Source of the DNA: Letharia columbiana
Lineage: Eukaryota > Ascomycota > Lecanoromycetes > Lecanorales > Parmeliaceae
Length of the DNA: 64,000 bases
Direction: 5' to 3'
Assembly: GCF_014066305.1 (NCBI RefSeq)
Contig: NW_023501038.1
Span: 1,095,001-1,159,000 of the forward strand
This document shows positions 1 to 11,623 of the stretch, piece by piece. The notes beneath the pieces are model-generated. The model was not told the origin of the DNA and ran no database searches. It saw nothing but the letters and a program-made list of their open reading frames with translations. Each line of letters begins with the position of its first letter. The stretch's first letter is position 1. The translations under genes and the position numbers were made by a program.

Positions 1-430
1 CTTCGTCCGTCGGGTCGTGTCGAGAGGGTGCCGGACGGTCTGCTTTTCTCTGATCGGTGGATGCTGTGGAGGAGGGGTGCGGGTGCCGCTTTGAAGCACT
101 GGGATGGATGGGGAGGGTGAGGGATAGGCTTGTGGAGATAGGGGAGAAGAAGCATTTGCTTTTCCCGCTGTTGCATATGTTGGAGAGAAAGGGGGGATGC
201 ATTGGTGAAGATATTGAGGATGCGTCGGGCGGAGGGACGGGGACTCAGGGCGTCGAGGAAGCGGTGCGGAGGACCGTGAGGTATTTGATCGATGTTGGCG
301 TTTTGTCTAGGCTTGCGAACGGGAAAGGAAACGATGAGTGCTGCGCAGGGGGGAGGTGTGTTGCAGGACCGGAGGGGGATCTGAGGCGTTGGTTTCGCAA
401 CGATATGGCTCTTTTCTGTGAATCGCTTTA
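1..430 (+). CDS. Possible 3' part of a gene entering from the left edge
   Basis: The first 114 bases read open in frame 1 (ending in HWDGWGG and a stop), and the frame starting at base 57 continues with plausible protein (DRLVEIGEKKHLL, then VEEAVRRTVRYLIDVGV) to about base 430. The two frames overlap at bases 60-114. The junction could be a small frameshift, or one frame is only a shadow. Base composition is GC- and G-rich, unlike the degraded DNA that follows. I do not recognise the family. The left edge cuts the gene, so start and function cannot be judged. Confidence 0.25.
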
Positions 431-3038
431 CTTTTGCAGCCATTGGACCGTGGCTGTGGTCCTTCATACATACAAGTATTTGCTTGGAACGTATCTCGTC
501 TATAGACCTCTACGCCTGGTCAGACCTTTCGATTCCAATCCGGTGTCCCTCCCAGCGGGTCAAGTCTCAAGCGACGAGACGAGATCACAGATCTCGACAC
601 CACCCAGCTTCATACAAACTTGAGAGAACGAATCGGCGGCCCGGATTATTAAAAACCGGAACGTAAGGAACCCGCTGAACCCGCCGATATATGCTGAAGT
701 CTCTCAATCCGGGGCCCCAAGAGAATGCAGGTTTATTGCTCAGGAAAGGGGATCGGATGATGTAAGCATAATCAAGGACTATGTTTTTGGAGAACACGCC
801 GGCCAACGGGTACCTCTCCATATCATGCATTTCGGCGCGGTATATCCCCAAGACTTTCCGAAATCAGGATTCAATGACTATGAACTTCTTGACGGAACCC
901 TGGAAACAAGGGTTACGAGAAAATGATTGAATGTGGAGGCACCGTGCGTGGGCTCTGGCTACTTGAGGTATGTAGAAGTGAAGCCATCCATTCCGAAATC
1001 CTACCGCAGTCTAGGACCCGTGACATCTCACGGGAGCAAAACTCGTCCCGTCGCCCGTCCGTTAGGACGTCTCTCTCCAAATAGGGATTTTTCTCGAAGA
1101 AGATGCGCTGACTGCGGAGCCATCACCGAAAAACATGGGAGAGTTACATAGCGATCAACCTTACGGGCAAGAGAGCGATCCGACTCATCAGGGCTTGTGT
1201 TGCATACGTACTTTCTCCAACGGCTCCTTGTCTTCTCAACCCTAGTCTGCCCCCAAGAAAGAAAGGAAGGCTGACTTTACGAAATCCAAGGCGTCGCTCG
1301 CCGGCGGCTGGACCTTTGGGCGTAGCTAAGGAGGTCGATCTTGTTATAGTGGCAGCTGCGTGGAAAAGGCAAGGCACTGTTGATCTTGTCGACTATGGAG
1401 CATGGATCATGACTTTGTGGCTTCTCCGGACGGATATCGCAGGGAAAGGTTCCCTGGACCCGGATTATGAGCCTGTGGTTCTTCCTTCTTCCGAAGCAGT
1501 GGGTCAAGCCAGGTTATGGCGGGGACGTCAAGAGCATTGTTGGGAACCGTTTTTCAGTACTTTGTCCATTTGCGAAAAGAAGTGTTTTGCTGCTAAATGT
1601 ACGACGATTAGCACTTGCGCGAGTGGTTCGGGTATCTGGACTTGTGGGCACTGCCCAGAGTAGTGATGAGAGGGTGGTTTCTGATGATTTATAGCAATAC
1701 GGGGGAACCAATTGGCCATCACGAGCGAAGAAATTGCACAGGAGTCGAAAGGTGCTATCTGGTAAGATGCACATTGAGATGAGCTATTACCTTTTGCAGG
1801 AATCGACCCAGCACGAGAGCCACAGGAACTCGTGCGCGAGGGGCTCTGATCCGGCATACCCTCTGCGAAGTGCGCAATGAGCGTTCATGACACTTCGTTC
1901 TCAATCCAGTCGCCTAGGTCAGAGCGGGAAGAGGGATACGGGTAGATTTTTATTGTTGTTAGCGATTGCCTATAATTTACTTGCGTCTTCAGTTTCACAG
2001 GAGTTGTAGGAGTCGTACAATTCAGGCGCAGTGCCAGAAGAAAGCGACAGACTTCACAGACTTCCATAAAGATGGTTGTATTACAACATACCTGCAAGAG
2101 AGCGTTTTTTTCTTTTTTTCCTCAAATGCGTTCAATCCTTTCCATTTAAGAACCTTTGACAGTAAGAGTCGATGTATCTTGATTGATAAAGGAGAGCTTC
2201 CTCCTATCGTGAACGGAAATTGTCTCTATGCACGACTTTCGCTACATTCTCTTACTACGGCCAGGAGCAAGACAACGTCCGTCTTTCGCTAGTCGGAGGC
2301 CATGATTGTACGCAGGCTAGCTGCATGATGATCTCCGGTCTTACTCCCAGGTAGACTAGACTCGGGCAATTTCATCGATCACTCTAGATCGCGCTTCTAA
2401 TCTCATGCAGAACCCTCGTGCAATCTTTGTACCTAGACCTGCCCGTCCGGGTATTATTCTGCAGCTGCAGCTCTGATTAAACAGAATGCGCATAAGTCCG
2501 GTCTTGGTGATGGTGAAAAAAGCAGCGCTCGAGCCCCCGGGCCCCGCACCTGCACGACGATACAGCCGACGATCGATTGTACGCGGAGATCCACGACGCA
2601 GAGTCTCGCGTGGGGAGTCCCTGCATTTGTAAAGCCCCGGGGCGTGGCACGGGTCGGAGCAGCTCGGTGCGCATCGCGGTATCGTAAAATGCACGCTAAA
2701 AACCATACGTCAGTCTGTAAAAAAAATGACAACACTTCATCGGTGGCTGCAGGTACATAGCCTATCAGTGCTAGTGACGCTACTTCAACCAGATTCCAGA
2801 TGTAACGAGGCATGTGTGGCTGATTCGGATGTCCTCGATGAGGGGTCCAGCCGTACTATGGCCATCAAATCAGGACTGGTCGTCAAGTTTCGCCGATTGA
2901 AACACGTTGACCAAAAGACACCGAAGCCGACAGTATCAAATGCATGCAGCCTTGATCGAGTCTTCCAAGCCACAAGCCCAGCGGAACACGGATCGTTGGA
3001 TTCCGAATTAGACCCAGATCGCTGAGCTGCGGGCTAGT
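431..3038. other. No gene recognised; degraded accessory DNA
   Basis: All frames are short and carry frequent stops, and none gives a recognisable domain. A pyrimidine run lies near 2104-2120. I see no RNA gene and no terminal repeats that would define an element. Confidence 0.5.
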
Positions 3039-3640
3039 CTAGTCCACAGGCTCGAAGGAACTAGAACACCAGGAAACTTCTCCGCCAGACCCTAAGCGCC
3101 GAGCACAAAAACGGCAACCGGCAACCGGCAAACCGCCACGGAAGAACCTGACGGCCGCAGCCTTCCATGCCCGCTCGCACATCTTCAGTATCCAGTCGCC
3201 CCCTTCGTTTCCCCTCGGATATGGATGATCTAGGACTCCCACCTCGAGCAACTCGCAAAGCGCTCCCCATTCATCCCTCAGACCGAATTCCAACACCCTC
3301 GATCCAATCTCCTTCGCATGGGTTTGGACCCCCACGTACTGTGCGCACATGGCCGCTTTGCCGTTCGACTCGAAATCGTCGTCGAAAAGGCACTGCCATT
3401 ATTTCCGCCGTAAAGGATACACCAGGCCTGTGACCCAGGCGAAATGTTGCAACACGCCGTGCAGCCAATAATTTTTCGCCTGCAATAGCGTTTTCGAGCA
3501 AGAGGTGTGCCATGAGTCGACGGGCTGGTTGGTGAGGATGGTTTTGGCATTGGGGTAGGCGTCCATAAGCTCGGGGCCGAACGCGATGACTGAGAGGTCA
3601 CAGATGGACTGGTCTCCATACAATCGATCAGCAATTATTG
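3039..3640 (-). pseudogene. Broken P-loop sulfotransferase-like gene (Sulfotransfer_4 type)
   Basis: On the minus strand one frame reads from about 3623 to 3039 and is interrupted by a TAA at 3399-3401. Before the stop it has the family's middle part (FGPELMDAYPNAKTILTNQP, then VDSWHTS). After it comes FDDDFESNG, then VLEFGLRDEWGALCELLEV and HPYPRGNE. These match the fungal sulfotransferase-like family often misannotated as NAD-dependent epimerase, in which a Val/Leu-rich strand ending in TNRDVDSW and a closing FPRVN motif are typical. The N-terminal P-loop exon is missing. A possible intron with GTAAGT lies just upstream at about 3620-3668. The stop plus the missing 5' part make this a pseudogene. 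Confidence 0.65.
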
Positions 3641-4089
3641 AGGCTTTGTAGTCGCAGTTTCAAAGACTTACGCCGCAGGCACCTGTTCAGTTCATGATAA
3701 TATGCTCCTATTATGTATCAATCGAGTTCGGCTTTTCGACCCTTTTTTCATCATGTGCAACCTTCAGCTTTCTTGCCGGTACGTCGAAAGCCCAGATGAA
3801 TTTCCTAGATAAGCTAAGTAGTGAATATGGATGATAAAGACCAGACACAGTTGCCCCTAAGGTTACTGTCCACATAACAATGATTTGGTGTTCCAGACAA
3901 CCAGGCTCATAAGTCAAGACCGACCTTACCTCTTTGACATGCAAAGAGTGGGTAGCCTGAAGCACAATAAGCGCGGGCTAGTGCAGAATCCGGTCTGGGA
4001 CGGTCACGATCTTTTCAAGGGAGGAATTGCCATCTATCGGAACATCCAGGTCGTTTTCATGTCCACATTTGTCGATGTCAATATACCCA

Positions 4090-4800
4090 AAGACATCCGT
4101 GGAAAAGTCTCCAATAAAACGCACCTGGGTCTATCGATATTCGACAATGCCTTCTACCTTCGGCGGGAGGGTACCCACAGCGGAGTCTTCGTCTGCTATA
4201 GTCGTTCTACTTGACTTTAAAGTAATGACAGGACAATTCATCGAACTATGCACTCAGCCAGAAGGCATGTAGCGTTCAATTTCTCGCGGATAGCGACTGA
4301 TTCATCGGCTGGGAAGAACAGCGCGACTTATCGCAATACACGCAAAACAATGAGCTCGTATTCCGCGCCGAAATCGCTAATGAGGCAATGCCGACATGGA
4401 GCTGCCGTACGTTCAAGGGACTATGATCTGCACGGTCACGGATTCAGCCAGATCTGTATACTTATACCTGAAATTCCCACTGGAATACAACCATGTATGC
4501 GAACTGGAATGGTGCGACTGATGTTGAACCATGGAGATTTTACGGTAGTACGTCAGAGTACGGCCCCTTTGAGGGAACGGCCTTTGCGAGCAAGAACGGT
4601 TTCGAGACCAGAGCCATGGCTCCGTTCTTCGCCGATCATGCGTAAGTGGAGGCATTGCTTATATGGAGGATACGAAAAGTCATGAAGCTCGCTTGGAGCC
4701 CACAGCTGCCGGGACTGGCGCCACTACCTTTCAGTCGCCGTCCGAACATTCGAAATCTGTTCCAAGTCCTGGTTAAGATTCAGAAACACTTGCTGAAAGA
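4090..4800 (+). pseudogene. Arylsulfotransferase (ASST, Arylsulfotran_2) pseudogene
   Basis: Frame fragments in order match the C-terminal half of fungal arylsulfotransferases. They are LSIFDNAFY near 4130, AIVVLLDFKVMTGQ near 4200, FIGWEEQRDLSQYTQNNE near 4300, YANWNGATDVEPWRFYG near 4500 and FASKNGFETRAMAPFFA near 4590. Family members transfer sulfate between phenols and have a beta-propeller-like fold ending in the WNGAT motif. The pieces lie in shifting frames. One frame has TGA stops where the family has Trp (within 4410-4490), and a TAA follows at 4634. The gene is clearly dead. It sits about 450 bp from another sulfotransferase-like relic on the opposite strand. Confidence 0.7.
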
Positions 4801-4837
4801 GCTTGACGGAACGCTACCCGTATCCATGCTCTCTAGA

Positions 4838-5761
4838 TTACGTCAATGCTATGGTGAGTGTCGCGATTATAATCCAGAAAGGGAGTCGTGCGCCTGATGA
4901 AGGTGCGTTGCTACTAGGCTTCCCACTTTCTGATGCCAGTGGACTTGCTGCAGATATTGGAGGCGCAGTACTTTGGGGGATGGCTGTAGTCGGAGCCGTC
5001 ATCGTAGCTGCTGGATAAGACGGGTTTTTGGACACGATCGGGGCTCGCAGTGGCGCTGTTGATGGGGACCGGAAGCCTAGACTCGGAGCAGTGAAGACTG
5101 AGGTAGCTGTTAAAGAAGACGGTGTGGGTGTCGAGGGCGAAGAAGCGGAGAGAAGGGTGATCCATGAGTCGCTTGTTGCAGAACAGCCCGCGTAGTAGAG
5201 CTTATCACAACCGTCGTCAATGCTGTACACACCATTACCCCCAAGGCCGACACCGAACGTACAACCATTGTAGCTCCCACCCCCATCGTTCCGCTCTCCA
5301 CTACCCCTATCGTTCTCACAACCATCATCATCACCAGTACTCTCCCACTCATTCCCATCCAAGTTCCCAACACCATTGCATATGAACGCCATAACCACAA
5401 ACTGCACGATGTTCACACAGCTTGTAACGCTCTCCTAAACCCTGTCTCTGGCCTTTCAGCCGCGCCTTGGTAGCATGCTGCATCCCGGTATGTGTAGAAG
5501 GTAGGTACGTGGCCGTCGGAGCATGTGGGACAGTCGTTGATGATGTAGCTTTCGATGGTAGTGTTCAGAGGGTCGCCGATGCTGAACGGGTTGCCGCACA
5601 CGTTGGGGGCCAAGAGTGAAGTTGCTGATGAAAAAGGGACTTTGGCACGTGGAGGTGGAGCATAAGGCTATATTTCTTGTAAAGTCAGTGTAGACGAAGG
5701 AGGGCGCATGCGCGGAGAAGAGTAGTAAGGAGAAGAGCGCGAGGGACGGCCGTGGAGGCAT
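4838..5761 (-). pseudogene. Secreted Cys-containing protein with Ser/Pro-rich tail, frameshifted
   Basis: The minus strand begins with an ATG and a signal-peptide-like stretch (LALFSLLLFSAHA), followed by CSTSTC and SNFTL. The frame then shifts by one at a run of five C (plus strand 5605-5609) into NVCGNPFSIGDPLNTTIESY and CPTCSDGHVPTFYTYRDAAC. That is a Cys-rich ectodomain of a type common in fungal wall or GPI-anchored proteins. A second frame change is needed near 5415 to reach the Ser/Thr/Pro-rich tail, which ends in a hydrophobic PFWIIIATLTIALT that could be a GPI signal. The homopolymer site could be a sequencing error, but the second break argues for a decayed gene. Function is unknown. 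Confidence 0.45.
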
Positions 5762-8700
5762 TGCTAGGGAGCTGAGCTATCACGAAATTTATGAGATTGG
5801 AAGCAGAACGCGTCTTTAGTAAGAGAATGGAACGACAAGGAGACACCGCAACACCATCTCGCACTTGCGATGATGGCAGAGAGTGCGAACGGAGATTCAA
5901 TGTTGGATGCCCTCATAGTGGTGGGGGGAAACACATTAGAGCCGGGGCTGCCTCTGTGGTCTCTGGTGGCTCTAAATGCCTGTATCTTTTGGGCGTTTGT
6001 ATCTTTTCTTCTGCCATCACTGTCGGCCTGACAGTAGCATGGCCATGGCTCTGAGGACGGAGACATCACCGATGAGGTGCATGAATCCTTGCTAAGGCGC
6101 CGGGGTCGACAGGTGTCCAAAAATAGCCGTCGCGTTATCGACACTATTGGGTCCGTCGACTCCCCCATAGTTGCTGTTACTTTGATTCCACTCTTCAATT
6201 TGCTCTGTGCTCTCTTCACTCGTCCTATGGTGGTAATAATGTTCATGAAAGTCGATCAACTGAATGTTTGGCCCCCAACGAAGCCTGGAGGCTAAGCCCC
6301 CTACGAGTACGAGTACCGGCCGATCAATCGCTGAAAAAACTGGTCCTTCTCGTGGTCTTCTTCTTCTTCCCCTTTTCCTTTTTCTCATTTCTTACGCAGG
6401 TAACAATTTGCCATTCATCACTTCGTTATATCTACAATATCACACCTGTACAATGGCTCAAAGAACGTTACCAGGTCTTTCACGAGCGCCCCTGCGATTG
6501 ACGCTCCCGGCCACTCTCTGCGCCCTTTCCTCTGCCATCGCGATCCACTCTGTCCTTTCCCAGCGGCTTTGCTTGCTTGGCCTCTGGTGTCATGACGCTC
6601 TTTGATTCCTGTACATCCTTGCTTTTCCTCAGAGGCTCCGTTTTCTCCTTTTGCAACGCCGCATTACGATTGGGCGGCGCGTAATGTTTTTCTAGTACTC
6701 GATCCATGGTGTTACGGTAATCACTTGCATGCGTTTAGCTATCTGGGACCTAGGGAGACGATGAAAGAAGAGCAGAAGTCTTACAGCATGTTTCGTTTGA
6801 TTTTCTCATATTCGGAGTCGGAAGTTCCGGGCTCTCTATATGCTTATGAATCTGAGTCAGCTTGTTAGCCAGCCAGGGAATGAGCAATTGGTATCACCAT
6901 AGAAGTTCTTACTAGGACCTCCCTTACTAGCGCCTATGTTGTTGTTAGCTCGATGGGGTAGTGTTGGGACCCAGTCAACAGGTACCTTGCTTCTCGTTCG
7001 GCGCCATTATCAATATTCCAGGCATTGCAGAAGATAGGAAAAGAGATGATGAGCATATATATGAAGAGTTGCGGTGAGATGGATAATGGAGAATAGTGGG
7101 ATAGTGACGTTGATTGTCGGGCATAGCGAGAAGAGGAAAGCTTTAAAATAATTCCAAATAATTCCCCTCGGCCATTTCAACCGAAAAAAGATTCTTCAAC
7201 CGCCTCGCGACCTCAGTCTTAGACCTGGACTTGAAGACGCCCAAAAATGCTAGTACAGCTTGTGTCTTCGGTTAGCAATCTACTTACTCTTCGACGCAAT
7301 GACTCTTCACGATACACATTTCCGAGGACCAATCGTCTGCTGCCATTTCTGAAACACAGCCCAGTCGGATCACCAAGTCGGCAATGAAAAGGTGGGAGCG
7401 GCATCCAATTGAACGAATCCAACATTGGAGCATGCTGCGCGAAGTGACATACTAACGTTCCTTGCAGCCACTGCACGGAAACAGGACGCTGTAGTGATAG
7501 CGCTCCTTTCGCTTGGAAGTCTCGGCATGTCAGCACCTCGGTCTTCTCGCAACAGCTGAATAACGAGTATCACCTATAGTCCTCTATCTTTCTTTGCCTT
7601 GAAATATGGCAACCCATTATCGTAGTCGCCAATGGTTTGGGAGGACAAGGCTCGAAGCATTCCGATTTTTTGCAGGCTAGGGACCAAACAGCCGTGTGTT
7701 GTAGAACCAGGCCCATGAAAAAAGCAGTCTTAGCGCACTCTTTCCCCTACAGTTGGAGAAGACAGAAAGATGTTGACATTTCAAAAGTAAGCATACAGTC
7801 TGCGGAGGCGGGTAACTCGACAGCCGCGATAGGCAGGTGTCAGTGTGCCTAGAACACGGGTTGCTGATGGAAGGAAGAAAGTTGAAGGGCAGTATTTCAA
7901 AAGTCAACACATCCGTGCGTGGGAGGTATGGGTGACTATAGGAGAGGCAGACTGGTCATGCGCTCCCTTGCGGGTAAGTAGCCGGAGTTGACATGCAGGG
8001 GCGCTCCACTATCATTAATCTGGTCACTGATTCAATGCTTTAAGCGGCAATGAATCGTTCAACGGCGCTGCCTCGGCCGTACCTATGTAGGAATTTGAGA
8101 GGTTGAGATCTCCTGGTGCCATATACATTCGCATCTGCTGAGACAAAAACTTCAAGCACGATAATAAATGTTCCACACATCAACTCCAGAGCCTTCTACT
8201 CATCGTTTTCCGCTGTTGAAAAGGAAACCTCAAGTCGAGAGAACGAACGCATCGTGGATGAATGGCAGTCGATCTTCCCATATACTGCAAGCAGAGGAAT
8301 GATGAACGGAGAAGGAAGTAAACCTGGCAATATCGTTCACCCCCAAGATTCTCCAGGTACACTGATGAACCGATATTCTTACAAAACTTTCTCCTTCCTC
8401 CCTGGTAAAAAAATATTTAAAAAAATGCAGAGAAATTGACCGGGGAGCTACCATAGCATAAGATCAATCAAGACCCTGGGTGGTGCGGATGACGTAGAAT
8501 ATGAAACGCCTCGCAGGTTACGTAGCGAAGCATTGTGGTAACAGCGTGTGAGAGATCAAGGGCACCGTCGAAGGAGGATTTGCAAGCAAGGGTGATCGAG
8601 GGTGCTATGGGTATCAGGATATCGATTGACGGCGTGGGCGGTCATGAGATAGCAGACGAGTCGCATCAGGCAAGCTGTCAAAGGAGTGTACGTCTCGGGT

Positions 8701-9054
8701 GCTGTCCTTATCCGACTGGGAGGAACATCTGGATATTAAGGGGGAACCGTGTGGGAACTGGGATGGTGGAGCAGCTCAAGCAGAAGACACTCCTCTTGCG
8801 ATGGTGTTGTCGAGACTCAGAGCATTGTATCCCCATCACCGCGACAGCTTCAGGCAGCGCGTGTGGCGTCCCAGTGAGGCGAGAATTTGCATCTGTCAGG
8901 GGCATCGGTGGAAGGAATGAGACACACACGACACATCAGCTCTAGAGCTCCCTATCCACTGCTCTCTCCTGGCTATCACTCACTCAGTGTTCCTAAGTAT
9001 CCTGAGTTCGACACCAAGCATCCGACAAATATACCTTGCCGGTATAACACCAGT
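5762..9054. other. Long gene-poor stretch
   Basis: Both strands have only short unrelated frames. The most protein-like is a charged minus-strand frame at 6480-6707, but it has no homology I recognise and no splice context, so I do not call it. A poly-pyrimidine tract lies near 6355-6395. Confidence 0.45.
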
Positions 9055-9417
9055 CTAGCCTCCTTCGGCCGGCAAGTCCATGGTTGAGAAGATATCCCAG
9101 AGTATACCGCCTACCATATGTTCTCGGCCCTCGTCGAGTATCCTGACGCTCAAAAAGCTTGTTTTGCCAGGAGGTGCTCTGAACACGATGACGCGCGGCT
9201 GTATTTTGCCTTCAAGAGCATCAAAGTCGTAACGCTTCCGTTTCTCGTCCAGGTGGAAGTTTCTTTTCGGTGTTAGGAACATCAAGTACTGCACATGTTA
9301 GTCGGCTGGTATGCTTCGTGGAAATATCGCTTCAACCTTGAACTCGGCCCTCCATTTCAAAGAATCGGTGTCGTTAGCTAGCCAGTCCTCTATTTTCTCC
9401 CAGTAAGTCGTAGCCAT
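9055..9417 (-). CDS. Small two-exon hypothetical protein (104 aa)
   Basis: Exons are 9337-9417 and 9055-9288, with a 48-nt intron between them that has a clean branch site and acceptor (GACTAACATGTGCAG). Splicing removes an in-frame stop and joins MATTYWEKIEDWLAND... to YLMFLTPKRNFHLDEKRK..., which ends in MDLPAEGG. The protein is soluble, with no signal peptide or membrane segment. Its N-terminus is acidic and Trp-rich, and a basic segment lies in the middle. I do not recognise a family. The intact frame through a correctly spliced intron, inside a region of broken genes, supports it as a living gene. Alternatively it is a recent relic. Confidence 0.6.
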
Positions 9418-9825
9418 GTTGCGTCAATGACGGGGAATACAGATATCAATGATGAGCAATGGAGGAGAAAAATAGCTAAGCTTCTTAGAAAGACAGATAC
9501 AGGTCAAGTCTAAACGTATATAAAGGTCGAAAAAGAAGATGAGATATTTGAAGCAGGCAAAGCGAAGTTGGGAGAAGTATACACGGCGAGAAGGACACGG
9601 AAGAAAACGCATACCTTCCAAACGATCAGCGCCGCTTTCCACCCATCCTATACATGGTGCACAACTGGGAAGAAGTCAAAGCATACGCCTAGCCCTGCGC
9701 TTGAGTGATTCGCCACATGCAGTTATAATCCGCGCCCTTTTCTCGCGGCGACCTAGGCATCCTGCAGTCCCGAGCGCCAGACCTCCATCGCTCCTGCATA
9801 AGACATCAGAAAGCTTACAATCGCC

Positions 9826-10271
9826 TTAATCTTCTTCATTTAAGATAGTGGCTTCGAGGACTCGCCCTGTGACTGGACTGGGTCGGTATCGGTGTTCCGA
9901 GACGAGTACAACGTACTCACCAGGCTCCCAGTCTTTGTGCTTCGGAGTCTTTTTGGAGCTTTCGAGCTCAGCTTTGAGTCTCGCAGCGTCCTCCTTCAAA
10001 GCTCAGATCTCAGTGAATATGGCGTGATCGAGCTCAGCTTTGAGTCTCGCAGCGTCCTCCTTCAAAGCTCAGATCTCAGTGAATTTGGCATGATCACGCT
10101 CGGCTTTGAGCCTGGTAATCTCTTCGCTGATCGCCAGGTTCTCGTCCTGGAGCCTCCGCAGGGCGTGCTCCTCGTTCGCTCTTGACCGGCTACGAATGAG
10201 TCAGCGTTCCAAGGGCACGCAGCATAAGCAGAGCCAAGTGGAATTTACCGTGCAGACTCCCAGGTCGCCAT
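9826..10271 (-). pseudogene. Coiled-coil protein gene with in-frame stops in a duplicated repeat
   Basis: Exon 1 is 10249-10271 and exon 2 starts at 10189. The 59-nt intron carries GTAAAT, a CTGACT branch and CGTAG. The frame reads MATWESARRSRANEEHALRR..., then heptad-rich sequence (RLKAERDHAKFTEI), and meets TGA at 10069-10071 and again at 10003-10005. Between and after the stops the frame stays open (ALKEDAARLKAEL twice, then VVLVSEHRYRPSPVTGRVLE) to a natural TAA at 9826-9828. Each TGA sits where CGA (Arg) is expected, consistent with C-to-T change. Function is unknown. Translation would yield only about 40 residues before the first stop. Confidence 0.55.
9964..10095. repeat. Two 66-bp tandem units inside the coiled-coil pseudogene
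   Basis: Units at 9964-10029 and 10030-10095 differ at only two positions. Each encodes (minus strand) the heptad segment ALKEDAARLKAEL and includes the same TGA codon. This implies the duplication happened after the stop arose, or that the units were homogenised. Confidence 0.9.
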
Positions 10272-11623
10272 AGCTCTCAGCGTGGTGGTAGATTCGATAG
10301 CGGTCGGCTCTGGTGGTGACTTTTGTCTTGGCTATTGAGCTGTTTGAAATTATATGGTTGACTTGAGGTGACTCTATGATGTGTGTGTAAATCTCCTAGC
10401 GTACGAGTAGAACCATCTCGGATACACCAGGTACAGACAACTCTCTGTGTAGAGTACTGAGCGTCCAATCGTACTGCTCGCGAGTTTGAATATTGCCCGG
10501 GATATCAGGATTTGTGGAAGTGTGATGCTGTGGGTATGTGAACATGAATGGTTGATGGATGGTTGATGAATGAAGGTGGTGGAAGGTGGGGAGGTTGCAC
10601 GAAAGTCTGCGGCATTCTAGATTATCACAAAGTATTTTTACTAACCAGATTGATGAAACAAATCCCGCAAAACAATGCTGACTCGAAAGGGCTTAGCGAG
10701 CAAGGAATGAGGCAACAGCTATTCTGCATAAGGCTTCACATACCAACGTTAAATGATCAAGATCATGCAGCTCCTATCTGTTGCTAGAAGCCGTGAAAAG
10801 GGTTAGAATGAGTGCCGGAAACCAATATTTTCGTGCGATGAGCCAGCGAACTTGCGAACAACTACTTTTCTTTTCTCGTACTATACATATATGTATATTC
10901 CTGTATGTCCTTGTTTTGGATCCCTCTGTGGCACAGGCGGCTTAGGCCACAGTTTCTTTCCTCCAATAAACCCTGGTCCACTTCAAGCACCCACATACTG
11001 AGTCCCAAGAGGGAATTGCTGCATGGCCACCTCGCTTGAATTCGAAGTGGGGCCTTTCATCACCCTTGATGCAAGTCTTTACGAATTGGGAGCTATCAGT
11101 GAAAATATTGACACTCAGGCACCGTCAGCCCCTCAAGATGATTGTACAGGGTGCTGTGACCATCTGGATTCGAGAGGCAGAGCCAGCGACAGGTACCAAA
11201 CAAAGACCAGAAACGCAGATTCGCGCCACCAGTGTCTAGAAGAATAGTGCCCGACTCATCAACCAGCAATACTAAAACCTCTGCCTCATCGAAGATACGG
11301 CTATATGGGATCAGAAAGCCATACTCTCTCTGGGTATGTATCCTCTCCAGACCCTGAGCATTTCCCTGACTTTTATGATTTTGGCCTCGAAGGCGTGATA
11401 ATCAGCTTTGTCTACCCCTGCGGTATTCTTTTGGAGCGTTCTGCATGCTTTTTGGTAGCCGGATTGTATTGGAGTACTTCTTGAACGTATGCTTGGAGAA
11501 GCCACGAGGTTTTACGTTCGCGCCTACCTTGACACATAACCTCAGCCGCCTTTCATCACCCAGGTTCGTACTCTGCTGTTACGCAAATTATGCCGCTGAT
11601 GGATGACGCTGACTGATGCGCAG
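10272..11623. other. Intergenic, no supported gene
   Basis: A minus-strand frame at 11311-11505 (KADYHAFEAKIIKVREMLRV) looks protein-like and could be an exon relic, but I see no splice partner. A TA-rich patch (tatacatatatgtatat) lies near 10881-10900. Confidence 0.4.

Noticed and set aside
660..705. A string resembling the start of nuclear LSU rRNA (aacccgctgaac)
   Set aside because: The match ends after about 12 bases and no conserved rRNA sequence follows.
6480..6707. A charged 75-codon minus-strand frame
   Set aside because: No homology, no Kozak or splice support, and it lies in otherwise degraded DNA.
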